Shown here: piece by piece, positions 17,123 to 26,533 of the stretch
Numbering within the stretch: position 1 is the first letter of the stretch
How the letters are laid out: each line of letters opens with the position of its first letter
Assembly: GCA_963775505.1 (NCBI GenBank)
Contig: CAVZIL010000009.1
Location: 62,001 to 126,000 of the forward strand
Direction: 5' to 3'
Source: JAIBJN01 sp963775505
GTDB taxonomy: Bacteria; Actinomycetota; Thermoleophilia; Gaiellales; Gaiellaceae
Length of the DNA stretch: 64,000 bases
The notes under the pieces: model-generated
Told to the model about the DNA's origin: nothing
The model's database searches: none
What the model saw: the letters and a program-made list of their open reading frames with translations, nothing else
Program-made: the position numbers and the translations under genes

Positions 17123-18296
17123 ATGAAAGACATCCTCGTCCTCGCCCCGCAGGAGCGGGATCTCAATGCGATTCGCGCCGCCGGCCTGGAAGAGCGGTAC
17201 GGCGTCGACTTCGTCGGCTCCGACCTCGACCAGCTCGAGTCCTTCGACCCGGTCGGCTTCCTCGCCGAGGCCGAGCGCGCTGACCGCGGACGGGGTCGTG
17301 GCGACCAAGGACTCCTCGGCGCTCCTGGCTTCGGTTCTCGCCGAGCGTCGCGGCCTGGCGGGGCCTCGTCCCGAGGCCGTCCTCCGCATCCAGCACAAGC
17401 CGACCGCCCGCGCCGTGCAGCGGCAAGTCGCTCCGGAGGCCACGCCGCGCTTCGCGCTCCTCGACTCGCGGCCGCCGCTTCCCTTCCCGTTCTTCGTCAA
17501 GCCCGTGGTCGGCCGGCTCTCGCAGAACGCCTATCGCATCGATATGGCCGACGACCTCCTGGAGCTGCAGGCGGCGGGCGCCGACGTCGGCCGGTACGCG
17601 GAGATCGTCGAGCTCGCAGGCGGCGATCCCGCCTTCGTCACCGGGTTCCTCGCCGAGGAGCTGCTCGCCGGCGCCGAGGTCACGCTCGAGGGATACGTTC
17701 ACCGGGGGCGGGTGACCGTGGTCGGCGTCACGGACTCCGTGAAGTACCCGGGCACGCTCAGCTTCGAGCGCTTCGAGTACCCGAGCGCCCTGCCGGAGGA
17801 CCGCCTGGTCGAGCTCGCCGATGTCGCGGCCCGTGTCCTCCCGGCGCTGGCGTTCGACGACGGCTTCTTCAACATCGAGTTCTTCGTCCCCGAGACGGGG
17901 ACGGCGAAGATCATCGAGGTCAACGGGCGCATCGCCTCGCAGTTCGCCCCGCTCCTGCTCGCGCTGCACGGGCGCTCGAGCTACGACGCCCTCTTCCGTC
18001 TCGCGCTCGGCGAGGACCCCGAGTGGTCGGTCGGCCCCGCGGACGGGGTGGCGATCAGCTATGCGCTGCGGGCGTTCGAGGACGCGCTCGTCGAGGTCGT
18101 CCCGGAGCCCGAGCCCGACCTCGAGATCCTCGTCCAGCCGGGGCTCCGCCTGTCCGAGCAGGGCGTCAACGACTCGCAGAGCTACCGGCTCGCCATCTTC
18201 ACCGGGTTCGGCGAGACGCGCGAGGAGGCGGTCGCGCGCGTCCGCGAACGGGCGGCGGCGCTCAGCTTCCAGCTGGCGCCGGCGCTTCCTCGCTGA
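17123..18296 (+). CDS. ATP-grasp domain protein, frameshifted
   Basis: N-terminus MKDILVLAPQERDLNAI (17123) is a Rossmann-like pre-ATP-grasp segment; after GFLAEAERA the frame fails. A second frame carries on with LTADGVVATKDSSALL and the ATP-grasp core: FPFFVKPVVGRLSQN (Lys for ATP), LAEELLAGAEVTLEG and FFNIEFFV...AKIIEVNGR (metal Glu and Asn). One GC unit missing from the repeat at 17275-17280, or one extra base, would join them into about 390 residues. These enzymes form an acyl-phosphate and ligate an amine or thiol; substrate unknown. Divergent neighbour of the MetE/lyase pair. Confidence 0.75.
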
Positions 18297-19741
18297 CCGC
18301 CGGCGCCGGCTCCCCGCGCGCCTCCCGGTTCGAGATCCAGAACGCGCCGACGGCGGCGCCGGCGAACGCCAGTGCGGCGGCGACGATCATGCCGGCCCGG
18401 AACCCGTCCACCGAGGCATCTCGCAGCTCCTGCGCGGTCTGGTCCATCGCGAGCGGGACGGCGCCGGGCACGTCGGTGCGGTCGTCGAAGACAAGCGAGA
18501 TCACAAGCCCGATCACGGCAACGGCGATGAGGCTGCCGAGGCGCGAGACCGTCGAGTTGACGCCGGAGGCGATACCCGCGTACCGCTCGGGCGCCGACTT
18601 GAGCGCGGTGGCGGTGATGGGCGCCACCATCATCGCCAGGCCGAAGGAGAACAGCAGGAGCCCGGCGATCCCCCAGGTCCAGAACTCCGACTTCGTGTCG
18701 ACGACGGCGAAGACGAGCGTCCCCAGCCCGATCAGGGCGGGGCCGACGGTCAGGTAGAGGCGCGGGCCGTGCCGGTCCGCGAGCGTGCCGAAGCGCGCGG
18801 CGAGAACGATCAGGACGAGGCTCGCCGGGATGTTGAGCAGCCCGGCCTCGAAGGGGGTGAAGCCGAGGAACTGCAGGTAGATGGTGAAGAACACGAAGAA
18901 GCCGTAGAGGCCCCCGTAGACCAGGAAGGTCTGCACGTTCGCGGCCGCGAAGTTCCGCTCGCGGAAGAGCGCGAACGGGAGCATCGGCTCGTCGACCCGC
19001 TTCTCGACGACGACGAAGGAGGCCAGGGCCGCGATCGCGATCACGAACGCCCACCAGAGGCCGCCGAAGCCCCGATCGGCGCCCTCGACGAGGCCGTAGG
19101 TGAGGAAGCCGAAGCCGGTCGCGGCGAGCGCTGCGCCGGGGAGGTCGAGCCTCCCCCTCCGCGCCGACTCGCCCTCGTCCTCGCGACCGAGCAGCGCGAG
19201 GAAGACGGTCGCCGCGGCGAGCGGCAGGTTGAGGAGGAAGATCCAGCGCCACGACACCCACTCGACGAGCGCGCCGCCTGCGGGAGGCCCGAGAATCGTG
19301 GCCACGCTCGTGAAGGAGGTCCAGAGCCCGATCGCCCGCCCCGCGTCCGCGCCGTATGCGGCGCGCAGGAGCGCCAGCGAGTTCGTCGTCAGGAAGGCGC
19401 CCGCCACCCCCTGCAGGGTCCGGGCGACGATCAGGACGGCTTCGTTCGGGAGCGGCGCCGGCGAGCAGCGAGGCGAGCGCGAAGCCCGCCGCTCCGGCGA
19501 TGAACGCGCGCCGGCGCCCGTAGCGGTCGCCGATCGCGCCGCCGACGAGGTAGAGCGCGGCCAGCGCGAGCGAGTACGAGAGGAAGACCCACTGCTGCCC
19601 CGTGAGCCCGAGCCCGAGGTCCTCCTCGATCGTCGGGAGGGCCACGATGACGACGCTCACGTCGATGAACGCGAGCGACGAGCCGAGGGTCGTCGCAGCG
19701 AGCGTCAGCCGCTTGCGCGCCTCGAGCCCGAGCGTGTCCAC
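18262..19741 (-). CDS. MFS drug:H+ antiporter (DHA2/EmrB-QacA type), frameshifted
   Basis: The first 100 residues (FIDVSVVIVALPTIEEDLG, GGAIGDRYGRRRAF motif A) are in one frame; the remainder (NEAVLIVARTLQGVAGAFL..., many membrane helices) is in another. Removing one base from the GGG at 19448-19450 gives a continuous multi-pass protein of about 490 residues. The family exports lipophilic compounds using the proton gradient. The 3' end overlaps the convergent ATP-grasp gene by 35 nt. Confidence 0.85.
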
Positions 19742-19751
19742 GGGCTGAGGA

Positions 19752-19757
19752 TACGCT
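19752..19757 (+). promoter_or_regulatory. Candidate -10 (TACGCT) for leaderless transcript
   Basis: TACGCT ends 6 nt before GTG 19764; no Shine-Dalgarno sequence fits. It lies in the 22-nt gap between divergent MFS and membrane-protein genes. Confidence 0.45.
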
Positions 19758-19763
19758 GGAAGG

Positions 19764-20184
19764 GTGATTCGCGGAGCGCTCGCAGGGGTGGTCGCCGCGG
19801 CAGTCTGGGCGGCGGCCGAGCCGGCCGTCGCGCGGCTCGTGCGCGCGCCCGCCGGCTACTCGGACCTGCGACTCCTCGGCGCGCCGCTGACGGGCGACGG
19901 TGCCCGCTGGCGCGAGGTCGGCCTCGCCGTTCACCTCGCGAACGGCGCCGTGTTCGGGACGCTCTTCGCCGCCGCCGGGGGACGCGGGTGGAAGCAGGGC
20001 CTCGCGGCGGCGCAGGCGGAGAACCTCGCGCTCTGGCCTGCGATGGCCGTCGTCGACCGGGTCCATCCCGATCGGCGGAACGGGACCTGGCCGTCCCTCG
20101 TCGGCAACGGCCGCGTCTTCGCCTACGAGGCGGTCGTGCACGCGCTCTTCGGCCTCGTGCTCGGGTGCACTCGCCCGCAACTAG
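19764..20184 (+). CDS. Small membrane protein of unknown family, frameshifted at the 3' end
   Basis: About 139 residues: a hydrophobic N-terminus (GALAGVVAAAVWAAAEPAVA), a middle VHLANGAVFGTLFAAAGG and a last helix HALFGLVLG. In frame the ORF runs on into nitroreductase sequence until 20339. Dropping one G from 20163-20165 gives ...GLVLGALARN and a stop at 20182-20184, 10 nt before the next start. I do not recognise the family; three or four membrane segments are plausible. Confidence 0.6.
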
Positions 20185-20187
20185 ACT
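20182..20187 (+). promoter_or_regulatory. Candidate -10 (TAGACT) for leaderless nitroreductase transcript
   Basis: TAGACT ends 7 nt before GTG 20195 and overlaps the preceding stop codon. No Shine-Dalgarno sequence is present. Confidence 0.4.
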
Positions 20188-20194
20188 TGCCGGC

Positions 20195-20707
20195 GTGGAG
20201 ACCTGGCTGGCGATCGCCTCCCGGCGCGAGGTGCGGGACTACGCCGACACGCCGCTCCCGGACGAGGTCGTGCGGCGGATCCTCGACGCCGGCAGGCTCG
20301 CGGGCAGCGCCCAGAACCGCCAGCCGTGGCGCTTCCTGATCGTCGAGAGCCCCGAGCTGCGCGAGCCGCTCGCCGACCTCGTCTTCGAGCCCGGGAACGT
20401 CCGCGGCGCGCAGCTCGTCGTGGCGATCGTCGTCGCGGGCAAGGGCCCGGTCTCCTTCGACGCCGGGAGGTGCGCCTCGAACATGCTGCTGGCCGCCTGG
20501 GACCAGGGCGTGGGCTCGTGCCCCAACGGCACTTCCGACCGGGATGCGGTCTCCGAGCTGCTGGCCCTCCGGGAAGACGAGCACGCGGCGACCGTGCTCA
20601 CGTTCGGCTACCCGGCGAAGCCGCGCGACCCGGCCGCCCGCACTGCCGACGAGTGGAGCGCGCGCGCGAATCGCAAGCCGCTCGACGAGCTCGTCGAGCG
20701 CGTGTGA
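20195..20707 (+). CDS. Nitroreductase family FMN oxidoreductase
   Basis: 170 residues from GTG. SRREVRDY near the N-terminus, AGRLAGSAQNRQPWRF (FMN-binding Arg/Ser-Asn-x-Gln-Pro-W) and TFGYPAK at the C-terminus fit the nitroreductase fold. Reduces nitro, quinone or flavin-type substrates with NAD(P)H. Its stop overlaps the paaI-like start (GTGTGA), so the two are co-translated. Confidence 0.88.
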   Translation: METWLAIASRREVRDYADTPLPDEVVRRILDAGRLAGSAQNRQPWRFLIVESPELREPLADLVFEPGNVRGAQLVVAIVVAGKGPVSFDAGRCASNMLLAAWDQGVGSCPNGTSDRDAVSELLALREDEHAATVLTFGYPAKPRDPAARTADEWSARANRKPLDELVERV

Positions 20708-21129
20708 CGAACCCCGAGGAGACCTCCGTCGCCGTCGGGGCGGCCATGTGGGCCCGCGACCGCGCCTCGCAGGCGCTCGGAATGTCTCTCGAGGACGTCC
20801 GGCCGGGCTACGCACGCGTGCGGATGGCGGTGCGACCGGACATGCTCAACGGGCACGGGACCTGCCACGGAGGGATCATCTTCGCGCTCGCGGACTCCGC
20901 CTTCGCCTTCGCGTGCAACTCGCGCGACGTGGTCACCGTCGCGTCGAGTTGTGCGATCGAGTTCCTCGCGCCGGTGCGCGAGGGCGACGAGCTCGTCGCC
21001 GAGGCGCAGGAACGCGCGCTCGAGGGCCGGAACGGCGTCTACGACGTCGACGTCCGCCGCGTGGGCGGCGAGCTCGTGGCGACGTTCCGCGGCCGCTCGG
21101 CGGCGACCAGAGGCCGCGTCCTGGAATAG
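20704..21129 (+). CDS. paaI: Hydroxyphenylacetyl-CoA thioesterase PaaI (hotdog fold)
   Basis: 141 residues from the GTG overlapping the nitroreductase stop. The PaaI signature NGHGTCHGGIIFALADSAFA is almost complete, with the catalytic Asp in LADSAF. PaaI hydrolyses dead-end phenylacetyl-CoA intermediates to free trapped CoA. No other paa catabolic genes lie adjacent; the AMP ligase at 34877 is the only aryl-CoA-ligase-like gene in the window. Confidence 0.88.
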   Translation: MTNPEETSVAVGAAMWARDRASQALGMSLEDVRPGYARVRMAVRPDMLNGHGTCHGGIIFALADSAFAFACNSRDVVTVASSCAIEFLAPVREGDELVAEAQERALEGRNGVYDVDVRRVGGELVATFRGRSAATRGRVLE

Positions 21130-21190
21130 CAGGCGGCATCCGGCCGGATCGTCAAGATGCTCCCTTCGGTCCTCGTCCCAGGAGGCTCGC

Positions 21191-21904
21191 ATGGACACCT
21201 GGCGAAAGTACGCAGCGGAGCTGCTCGGCACCTTCGTCCTCGTCTTCGGCGGCACGACTGCCATCCTCGCTGCGGGGACGTCCGATGCGCGGCTGGTCAT
21301 CATCGCGTTCGCGTTCGGGCTCGCCCTGCTCGCCGGTCTCTACGCCTTCGGCGAGGTCTCCGGCGGCCACTACAACCCTGCGGTCTCGCTCGCCATGTTT
21401 CTGGACGGACGCCTGTCGAGCGGCGACCTCGTTCGCTACTGGGTCGCACAGTTCGCGGGCGGGGTTCTCGGCTCCCTCGTCCTCCTGATCGCGACGAGCC
21501 GGCTCGCGGTCAAGGCGACAGCAACCGTTCCGGACCCACAGCTCGGCGTCGGCACGGCGTTCCTGATGGAGTTCGTCTTCACGGCGATCTTCGTCTCGGT
21601 CATCCTTCAGGCCAGTGTCAGCGGGCAGTTCGGCGGGACGGCCCTGGTAGCCATCCCGCTCTCGCTCGTGGCGGTGCACCTGGCCGCAATCCCGTTCAGC
21701 GGGGCGTCGGTGAACCCGGCGCGCTCGTTCGGCCCGGCGCTGGTCGGGAACCAGTGGACGGACTTCTGGATCTACCTGATCGCCCCGCCCCTCGGAGCCG
21801 TCCTCGCCGTGGGGGTGCACAAGTACGTTCGCGGCGGCATCGCCGGACGGCCGGAGGCGCCGGTCGCGGAGGTGCTGCAGGAGCCGGATCGCCCGGCAAC
21901 GTAG
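21191..21904 (+). CDS. Aquaporin (MIP family channel)
   Basis: 237 residues, six membrane helices with two half-helices. NPA boxes are HYNPAVS (about 62-64) and SVNPARS (about 178). Start at ATG 21191 is supported by AGGAGG 7 nt upstream. The size and pore motifs suit an AqpZ-like water channel; selectivity cannot be settled by eye. Confidence 0.92.
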   Translation: MDTWRKYAAELLGTFVLVFGGTTAILAAGTSDARLVIIAFAFGLALLAGLYAFGEVSGGHYNPAVSLAMFLDGRLSSGDLVRYWVAQFAGGVLGSLVLLIATSRLAVKATATVPDPQLGVGTAFLMEFVFTAIFVSVILQASVSGQFGGTALVAIPLSLVAVHLAAIPFSGASVNPARSFGPALVGNQWTDFWIYLIAPPLGAVLAVGVHKYVRGGIAGRPEAPVAEVLQEPDRPAT

Positions 21905-21908
21905 GGGG

Positions 21909-22788
21909 TCAGGCGCCGCCGCGCCGCTTCAGCGTCACGAAGACGAGGAAGAGCATCAGCGCCGCCCCGGCGGCGAAGGGAAGGACGCCGCTGAGCCCGA
22001 GCGAGCCCCCGTCGCCGTCCCCGAGGTTCGAGCCGACGGGCGGGCTGTTGCCGGTGAGCTCGGCGGGACGCGGTCTCCGTCGCGGTCTCCGCCGACTCCG
22101 TGACTTCGGGCTGGGTCGGCGCGGTTGCCTCGCCCGCCGCCGGCTCGCGCGGCCCCTCGGCGGCGAGCGGGATGTAGCGCCGGACGAGCCTGACGAGAGC
22201 GACCGCACCGGGGGCGTCGAGATGGATGCCGTCGCCGTGCGACTCCGAGAACCAACCCGGGTGTCCGCGCGAGTACTTGTTCCAGTTGGCGAGATAGAGG
22301 CGGGGGTGGCGTTCCCGGGCCTGCCTGATGATGCGGTTGATCCTCCGGTAGTCGGGGCGAGGGGTCGAGAGGTTCACCCAGACGACCCCCTCGACGCCGC
22401 GGTCGATCGCCGCCCGCATCACCCGGTCCAGGTGGCGGCGGTACGTCGTCGAGGAGTCGTTGTAGCCGACGTCGACCACGAGCACCGTCCCGAGGTCGGT
22501 GTCGTAGTGCCGGATCGTCTCGAGCGTCGTCCTCGGGTAGACACCCGGCGGGTACGCGCAGCTCGGCGCCACGAGACGCCGGCAGACCCGTAGATCGCGG
22601 CGGACGTCGTGCCCGCGTGAGAGCAGGCGCTTCGCCTTGCGGCTGAACTCGATCGCTGCCGCCTTCGAGTCGCCGATGAACGTCAGCTTGACGGCCCCGG
22701 CCGACCCGGCCCCGGGCCCCAGCGCCGTCAGAGCAGCGAGCAGGACGACGAGGAGAAGCGGTCCAGCGACCCCCGAGCGCGCGCGCAT
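21909..22788 (-). CDS. Secreted/membrane-anchored SGNH-type hydrolase, frameshifted
   Basis: Starts with a signal sequence (LLLVVLLAALTALG), then TFIGDSKAAA (block I Ser), VDVGYNDSST (block III-like Asn) and HGDGIHLDAPG (Asp-x-x-His). A Thr/Glu-rich linker follows. The C-terminal anchor ELTGNSPPVGS...FAAGAALMLFLVFVTLKRR lies in another frame; removing one base from GGG 22065-22067 joins them, giving about 290 residues. Likely an acyl esterase/transferase acting outside the membrane, fitting the divergent MBOAT-SGNH genes. Start at ATG 22788 rather than 22800 is backed by TATGCT 7 nt upstream. Confidence 0.75.
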
Positions 22789-22795
22789 GCAAAAG

Positions 22796-22801
22796 AGCAT
22801 A
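22796..22801 (-). promoter_or_regulatory. Candidate -10 (TATGCT) for leaderless SGNH transcript
   Basis: On the minus strand TATGCT ends 7 nt before ATG 22788; no Shine-Dalgarno sequence. It decides the start against the alternative ATG at 22800, which lies inside the motif. Confidence 0.5.
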
Positions 22802-22910
22802 GACCCGGCCCGTGCAGGCGTCGTCGGCGCGAAAGGCGATCCTGGCAAGCCGTTACGCTTGACCCACCCGGCCCTCCGCGGCGCGATCCGAGGCCCGGCA
22901 CCCCACTGCC

Positions 22911-24335
22911 GTGCTCTTCCCGACCGCCACCTTCGCAATCTTCTTTCTGGTCGTCCTGCCGCTCTCGTGGCTGCTGATGCCCTGGGTGCACCGCTGGCGG
23001 CCGTTCATCGTCGGTGCCAGCTTCGTCTTCTACAGCTGGTGGGACTGGCGGTTCGTCTTCCTGCTCGCGGGCTCGATCCTCTGGAACCAGCTCATGGCCG
23101 CCCGGATTCACCAGGCGGCCGGTCAGGCGGGCCGCCGGAAGATGCTCCTGTGGCTCGCCGTGGCCGGGAACCTCGCAGTCCTCGGCTACTTCAAGTACTA
23201 CGACTTCTTCGTCAGCTCGACCGAGAACCTGGCGACGCTCGTCGGCCTCGACATCCCGCTCGAGGTTCGCACGATCGTCCTTCCGGTCGGGATCTCCTTC
23301 TACACGTTCATGGGGATCAGCTACGTCGTCGACGTCTACCGCGGCGACACCGAGCCGACCACCCTCGAGAAGTTCGCCGTCTACCTCTCGTTCTTCCCGC
23401 ACCTCGTGGCGGGGCCGATCGTCCGCCCGAACGAGCTGATCCCGCAGATCGACGCGCCGCGCTCTCCGCGCCGGGTCGACACGAGCCGCGCCTTCTACCT
23501 GATCGCCGCCGGGCTCTTCAAGAAGGTGGTGATCTCGAGCTACCTCGCCGGCAACATCGTCGACGAGGTCTTCGCCAACCCGGACCAGTACTCGTCGCTC
23601 GAGATCCTGATCGCGATCTACGCCTACGCGGTGCAGATCTACGCCGACTTCTCGGGCTACACGGACATCGCCATCGGCATCGCGCTCCTGCTCGGCTTCA
23701 CATTCCCGCAGAACTTCGACTCTCCCTACGCCGCCGTCTCGATCCAGGACTTCTGGCGGCGCTGGCACATGACGCTGTCCCGCTGGCTCCGCGACTACCT
23801 CTACATCCCGCTGGGAGGAAGCCGCCGCGGCGTGGCCATCACCTACCGCAACCTGCTCCTGACCATGCTGCTCGGCGGGCTCTGGCACGGCGCGGGGTGG
23901 ACCTTCGTCGCCTGGGGCCTGATCCACGGCGTCGGGCTCTGCGCCGAGCGCTTCTGGCGGGAGCGGCACGGGACGAAGCCCGAGGAGACCTTCACCTGGG
24001 TCGACTATTTCTGGCGTCGCCTCGTCACCTTCCACGTCGTCTGCTTCGCCTGGATCTTCTTCCGCTCAGAGACGTTCGGCGTGGCCTGGGACATGATCAC
24101 CGGACTCTTCACCCGCTGGGGCCAGGCCTCGCCGCTCGTCACCGGGCCCGTCCTCCTGGCGATCGCCGTCGGCATCGGCTCGCAGTACCTGCCGCCGCGG
24201 GTGCCGCGCGCGATCCTCGCCGTCTTCTCGCGTCTGAACGTGGTCGCCCAGGCCGCCGTGCTCGGGGTCGCGCTCATGGTCACCCAGGCCCTCGGGCCCC
24301 AGGACGTGGCACCCTTCATCTACTTTCAGTTCTGA
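22911..24335 (+). CDS. MBOAT family O-acyltransferase (AlgI-like)
   Basis: 474 residues from GTG, with about ten membrane helices. Family marks are LPVGISFYTFMGISYVVDVY, FFPHLVAGPIVR, SIQDFWRRWHMTLSRWLRDY and the catalytic His in LLGGLWHGAGW. AlgI/DltB-type enzymes pass acyl groups across the membrane for O-acylation of polysaccharides or cell-wall polymers. The downstream SGNH gene overlaps by one base pair of codons (TGATG), the usual transferase partner arrangement. Confidence 0.93.
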   Translation: MLFPTATFAIFFLVVLPLSWLLMPWVHRWRPFIVGASFVFYSWWDWRFVFLLAGSILWNQLMAARIHQAAGQAGRRKMLLWLAVAGNLAVLGYFKYYDFFVSSTENLATLVGLDIPLEVRTIVLPVGISFYTFMGISYVVDVYRGDTEPTTLEKFAVYLSFFPHLVAGPIVRPNELIPQIDAPRSPRRVDTSRAFYLIAAGLFKKVVISSYLAGNIVDEVFANPDQYSSLEILIAIYAYAVQIYADFSGYTDIAIGIALLLGFTFPQNFDSPYAAVSIQDFWRRWHMTLSRWLRDYLYIPLGGSRRGVAITYRNLLLTMLLGGLWHGAGWTFVAWGLIHGVGLCAERFWRERHGTKPEETFTWVDYFWRRLVTFHVVCFAWIFFRSETFGVAWDMITGLFTRWGQASPLVTGPVLLAIAVGIGSQYLPPRVPRAILAVFSRLNVVAQAAVLGVALMVTQALGPQDVAPFIYFQF

Positions 24336-25465
24336 TGGCCGTCGAGAGCGACAGGGCACGTGAGGTCGGGCCCCGCGGTCCGCTCGGATCGCCGACCGAG
24401 GAGGGACGACGCTTCTCCACCGCGTCCCGCGCGCTTGCCGTCACCGCGCTGGCGCTCTTCCTCGCCACTCTCCTGAACGCTCAGAGCATCTACAAGTCCG
24501 TCTACAACCAGCCCGAGGGGACTCAGCGAGAGGTAGCCCTTGCATTCGCCGGGCCGTTGCGCGAGGTGAGCATGGCCCTGCGGCTCGACCGGCCGCGAGC
24601 GTGGGTCGAGAGCGCGATCGGGCGGGAGCACGCGACCATCGACACCGAGATCGTCCTACCGCCGCCTCCGCCCGCCGTCACGACCCCGGTTGAGGGGCCT
24701 GGTAGCGGGTCGTCGGCGCTGCCGACCGGGGAGAGGGCACCGGCCCCGGCGTCGCCTGCCGAGCCCGAGAAGGTCGCGTTCTCGCCCCAGAGGAAAATGC
24801 GTCTCTGGGTCGCGGGCGACTCACTCATCATTACGCCCGGCTACGCCGTCTACCGCGCCCTAGGGCGGAACGCGGCCGTGGAGAAGGTGGGGGACGTCGA
24901 CGGCCGGGTGGCCACCGGTCTGACCCGGCCCGACGTCTTCAACTGGTTCCGCCACGTGACCGAGCAGGTCGAGAAGAGGACGATCCACACCGTCGTCTTC
25001 TGCTTCGGGGGCAACGATGACCACGACCTGATGACCGGACTGCCGAAAGGAGTGTCGCTGGACGGGTTCGGGGGCCCAAAGTGGACGAAGGAGTACCGTC
25101 GCCGCGTCGGCGGCCTGATGGACATCGTCAACCGGGCCGGCGGGTTCGTCGTGTGGCTCGGCCTGCCGGTCACCGACGACGCCGCCCAGTCGCGCCGCTG
25201 GCAGATCCTCAACCGCGCCGCGCTTGCGGAAGCGCAGCGGCGCCCGAACACGGTCGCCTACGTCGACATGTACGGACTGCTCTCCAGGGACGGCGAGTTC
25301 GCTTCGTATCTGCGAAACGAGGACGGCGAGCTCCTGAAGGTACGGGCGCCCGACGGCGTCCACCTCGAGCGGGCCGGAGGCGACATCGTCGCCACGGAGG
25401 TCGCCCGCCGGGTGCGGGAGGTCTACGACCTCTCGAGCTGGCGCGATACGGCGGATGGAGGCTGA
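24335..25465 (+). CDS. DUF459-like SGNH protein, membrane-anchored partner of the MBOAT
   Basis: 376 residues from the ATG in TGATG. One N-terminal membrane helix (ALAVTALALFLATLLN), a Pro-rich linker around residues 105-140, then an extracytoplasmic SGNH domain: VAGDSLIITPG (Ser), CFGGNDDHD (Gly-Asn), APDGVHL (Asp-His). This domain type sits beside MBOAT acyltransferases and likely accepts the acyl group and passes it to a surface glycan. Acceptor unknown. Confidence 0.85.
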   Translation: MAVESDRAREVGPRGPLGSPTEEGRRFSTASRALAVTALALFLATLLNAQSIYKSVYNQPEGTQREVALAFAGPLREVSMALRLDRPRAWVESAIGREHATIDTEIVLPPPPPAVTTPVEGPGSGSSALPTGERAPAPASPAEPEKVAFSPQRKMRLWVAGDSLIITPGYAVYRALGRNAAVEKVGDVDGRVATGLTRPDVFNWFRHVTEQVEKRTIHTVVFCFGGNDDHDLMTGLPKGVSLDGFGGPKWTKEYRRRVGGLMDIVNRAGGFVVWLGLPVTDDAAQSRRWQILNRAALAEAQRRPNTVAYVDMYGLLSRDGEFASYLRNEDGELLKVRAPDGVHLERAGGDIVATEVARRVREVYDLSSWRDTADGG

Positions 25466-25483
25466 TCGCGCCCGCCGGCCCCA

Positions 25484-25505
25484 GTTGCAAAGTGGGACTT
25501 GCAAC
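25484..25505. promoter_or_regulatory. Perfect inverted repeat GTTGCAA-N8-TTGCAAC, candidate operator
   Basis: Two 7-nt arms (25484-25490 and 25499-25505) are exact reverse complements with an 8-nt spacer; the right arm covers the -35 of the promoter for the SIR2-STAND genes. A dimeric repressor binding here would block transcription. No regulator gene lies next to it, so the binding protein is unknown. Confidence 0.5.
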
Positions 25506-25526
25506 GACCGGCGGACGGCGGATAAT
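25499..25526 (+). promoter_or_regulatory. Candidate promoter of the SIR2-STAND operon
   Basis: TTGCAA (25499-25504), 16-nt spacer, GATAAT (25521-25526). Transcription would start near 25533, leaving room for the AGGGGAGG ribosome site at 25562-25569. Confidence 0.55.
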
Positions 25527-25573
25527 GAACTGTTGGCGACACCACGCCCACGCCCGAGCAGAGGGGAGGCACA

Positions 25574-26533
25574 CTGCTCGACGAGCCGCTCCACGTCCAC
25601 TACAACGCCGTTGTCAAAGGGATGTTCGAAGGGCGAGTCGTTCCCCTGCTCGGGGCCGGCGTCAATCTCTGCGGTCGTCCCGAGGGAATGGTCTGGAAGT
25701 ACGGGGATCCCAACCACATGCCGAGCGGCGACGAGCTGGCCGACTTTCTGGCCGACTACTTCGAGTTTCCGTCGGCGGGCCGTCCCGACCTCGCACGCGT
25801 CTCGCAGTATGCAGCCGTGATCCAGGGCTCCGGGCCGCTCTACGAGGAGCTGCATCAGGTGTTCGACAAGGACTATCCGCCGACGGGCCTTCACGCCTTC
25901 CTCGCCGCGCTGCCGTCGGTTCAGCGCGAGCGCCTCCCCGCCGCGAAGTACCAGCTCATCGTCACGACGAACTACGACGATGCGCTGGAGCGGGCGTTCA
26001 AGGCTGCGGGTGAGCCCTACGACGTCGTCACCTACGACGCCGAGGGTGAGAATCGCGGCAAGTTCGTCCACTGGCCGCACGGCGGCGAGCCTCGGTTGAT
26101 CGAGCGACCGAACGAGTACACGGACATTCCCCAGACCGAGCGGACCGTGATCCTCAAGATGCACGGAGCGATCGATCGCGCAGATCCGGACCGGGACAGC
26201 TTCGTCATCACGGAGGACCACTACATCGAGTACCTCGCGCGCTCGGACATCTCGAACCTCGTCCCCGTGACCATCGCGGCCCGACTCCGGCGAAGCGCGT
26301 TCCTCTTCCTCGGCTACCGCATGCGGGATTGGAACCTGCGGGTCATTCTGCATCGAATCTGGGGTGAGCAGCGCCTGAGCTACAAGTCGTGGGCGATTCA
26401 GCTGGAGCCCGAGGCGATCGAGCAGGAGTTCTGGAGCAAGCGCGGCGTCGACATCCTGCGCGTGAGCCTCGAGGACTACGTCGAGGGTCTCCGTGAAGCT
26501 GTCAAAGCTCCGTTGGGAGCGGGCGTCGGCTGA
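25574..26533 (+). CDS. SIR2-like NAD-hydrolase-type effector protein
   Basis: SIR2-like domain: VVPLLGAGVN (NAD-binding Gly-Ala-Gly), IVTTNYDDALERAF (Thr-Asn-Tyr-Asp), ILKMHGAIDRADPD (putative catalytic His) followed by VITEDHYIEYL, and FLGYRMRDWNLRVIL. This is the pattern of bacterial SIR2 effectors that degrade NAD in anti-phage systems rather than of deacetylase sirtuins. ATG 25622 leaves only MFEG before the conserved strand; the frame is open upstream and CTG 25574, with AGGGGAGG 5 nt before it, restores about 16 N-terminal residues, so I chose it (uncertain). Its stop overlaps the STAND gene (TGATG). Confidence 0.82.
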   Translation: MLDEPLHVHYNAVVKGMFEGRVVPLLGAGVNLCGRPEGMVWKYGDPNHMPSGDELADFLADYFEFPSAGRPDLARVSQYAAVIQGSGPLYEELHQVFDKDYPPTGLHAFLAALPSVQRERLPAAKYQLIVTTNYDDALERAFKAAGEPYDVVTYDAEGENRGKFVHWPHGGEPRLIERPNEYTDIPQTERTVILKMHGAIDRADPDRDSFVITEDHYIEYLARSDISNLVPVTIAARLRRSAFLFLGYRMRDWNLRVILHRIWGEQRLSYKSWAIQLEPEAIEQEFWSKRGVDILRVSLEDYVEGLREAVKAPLGAGVG

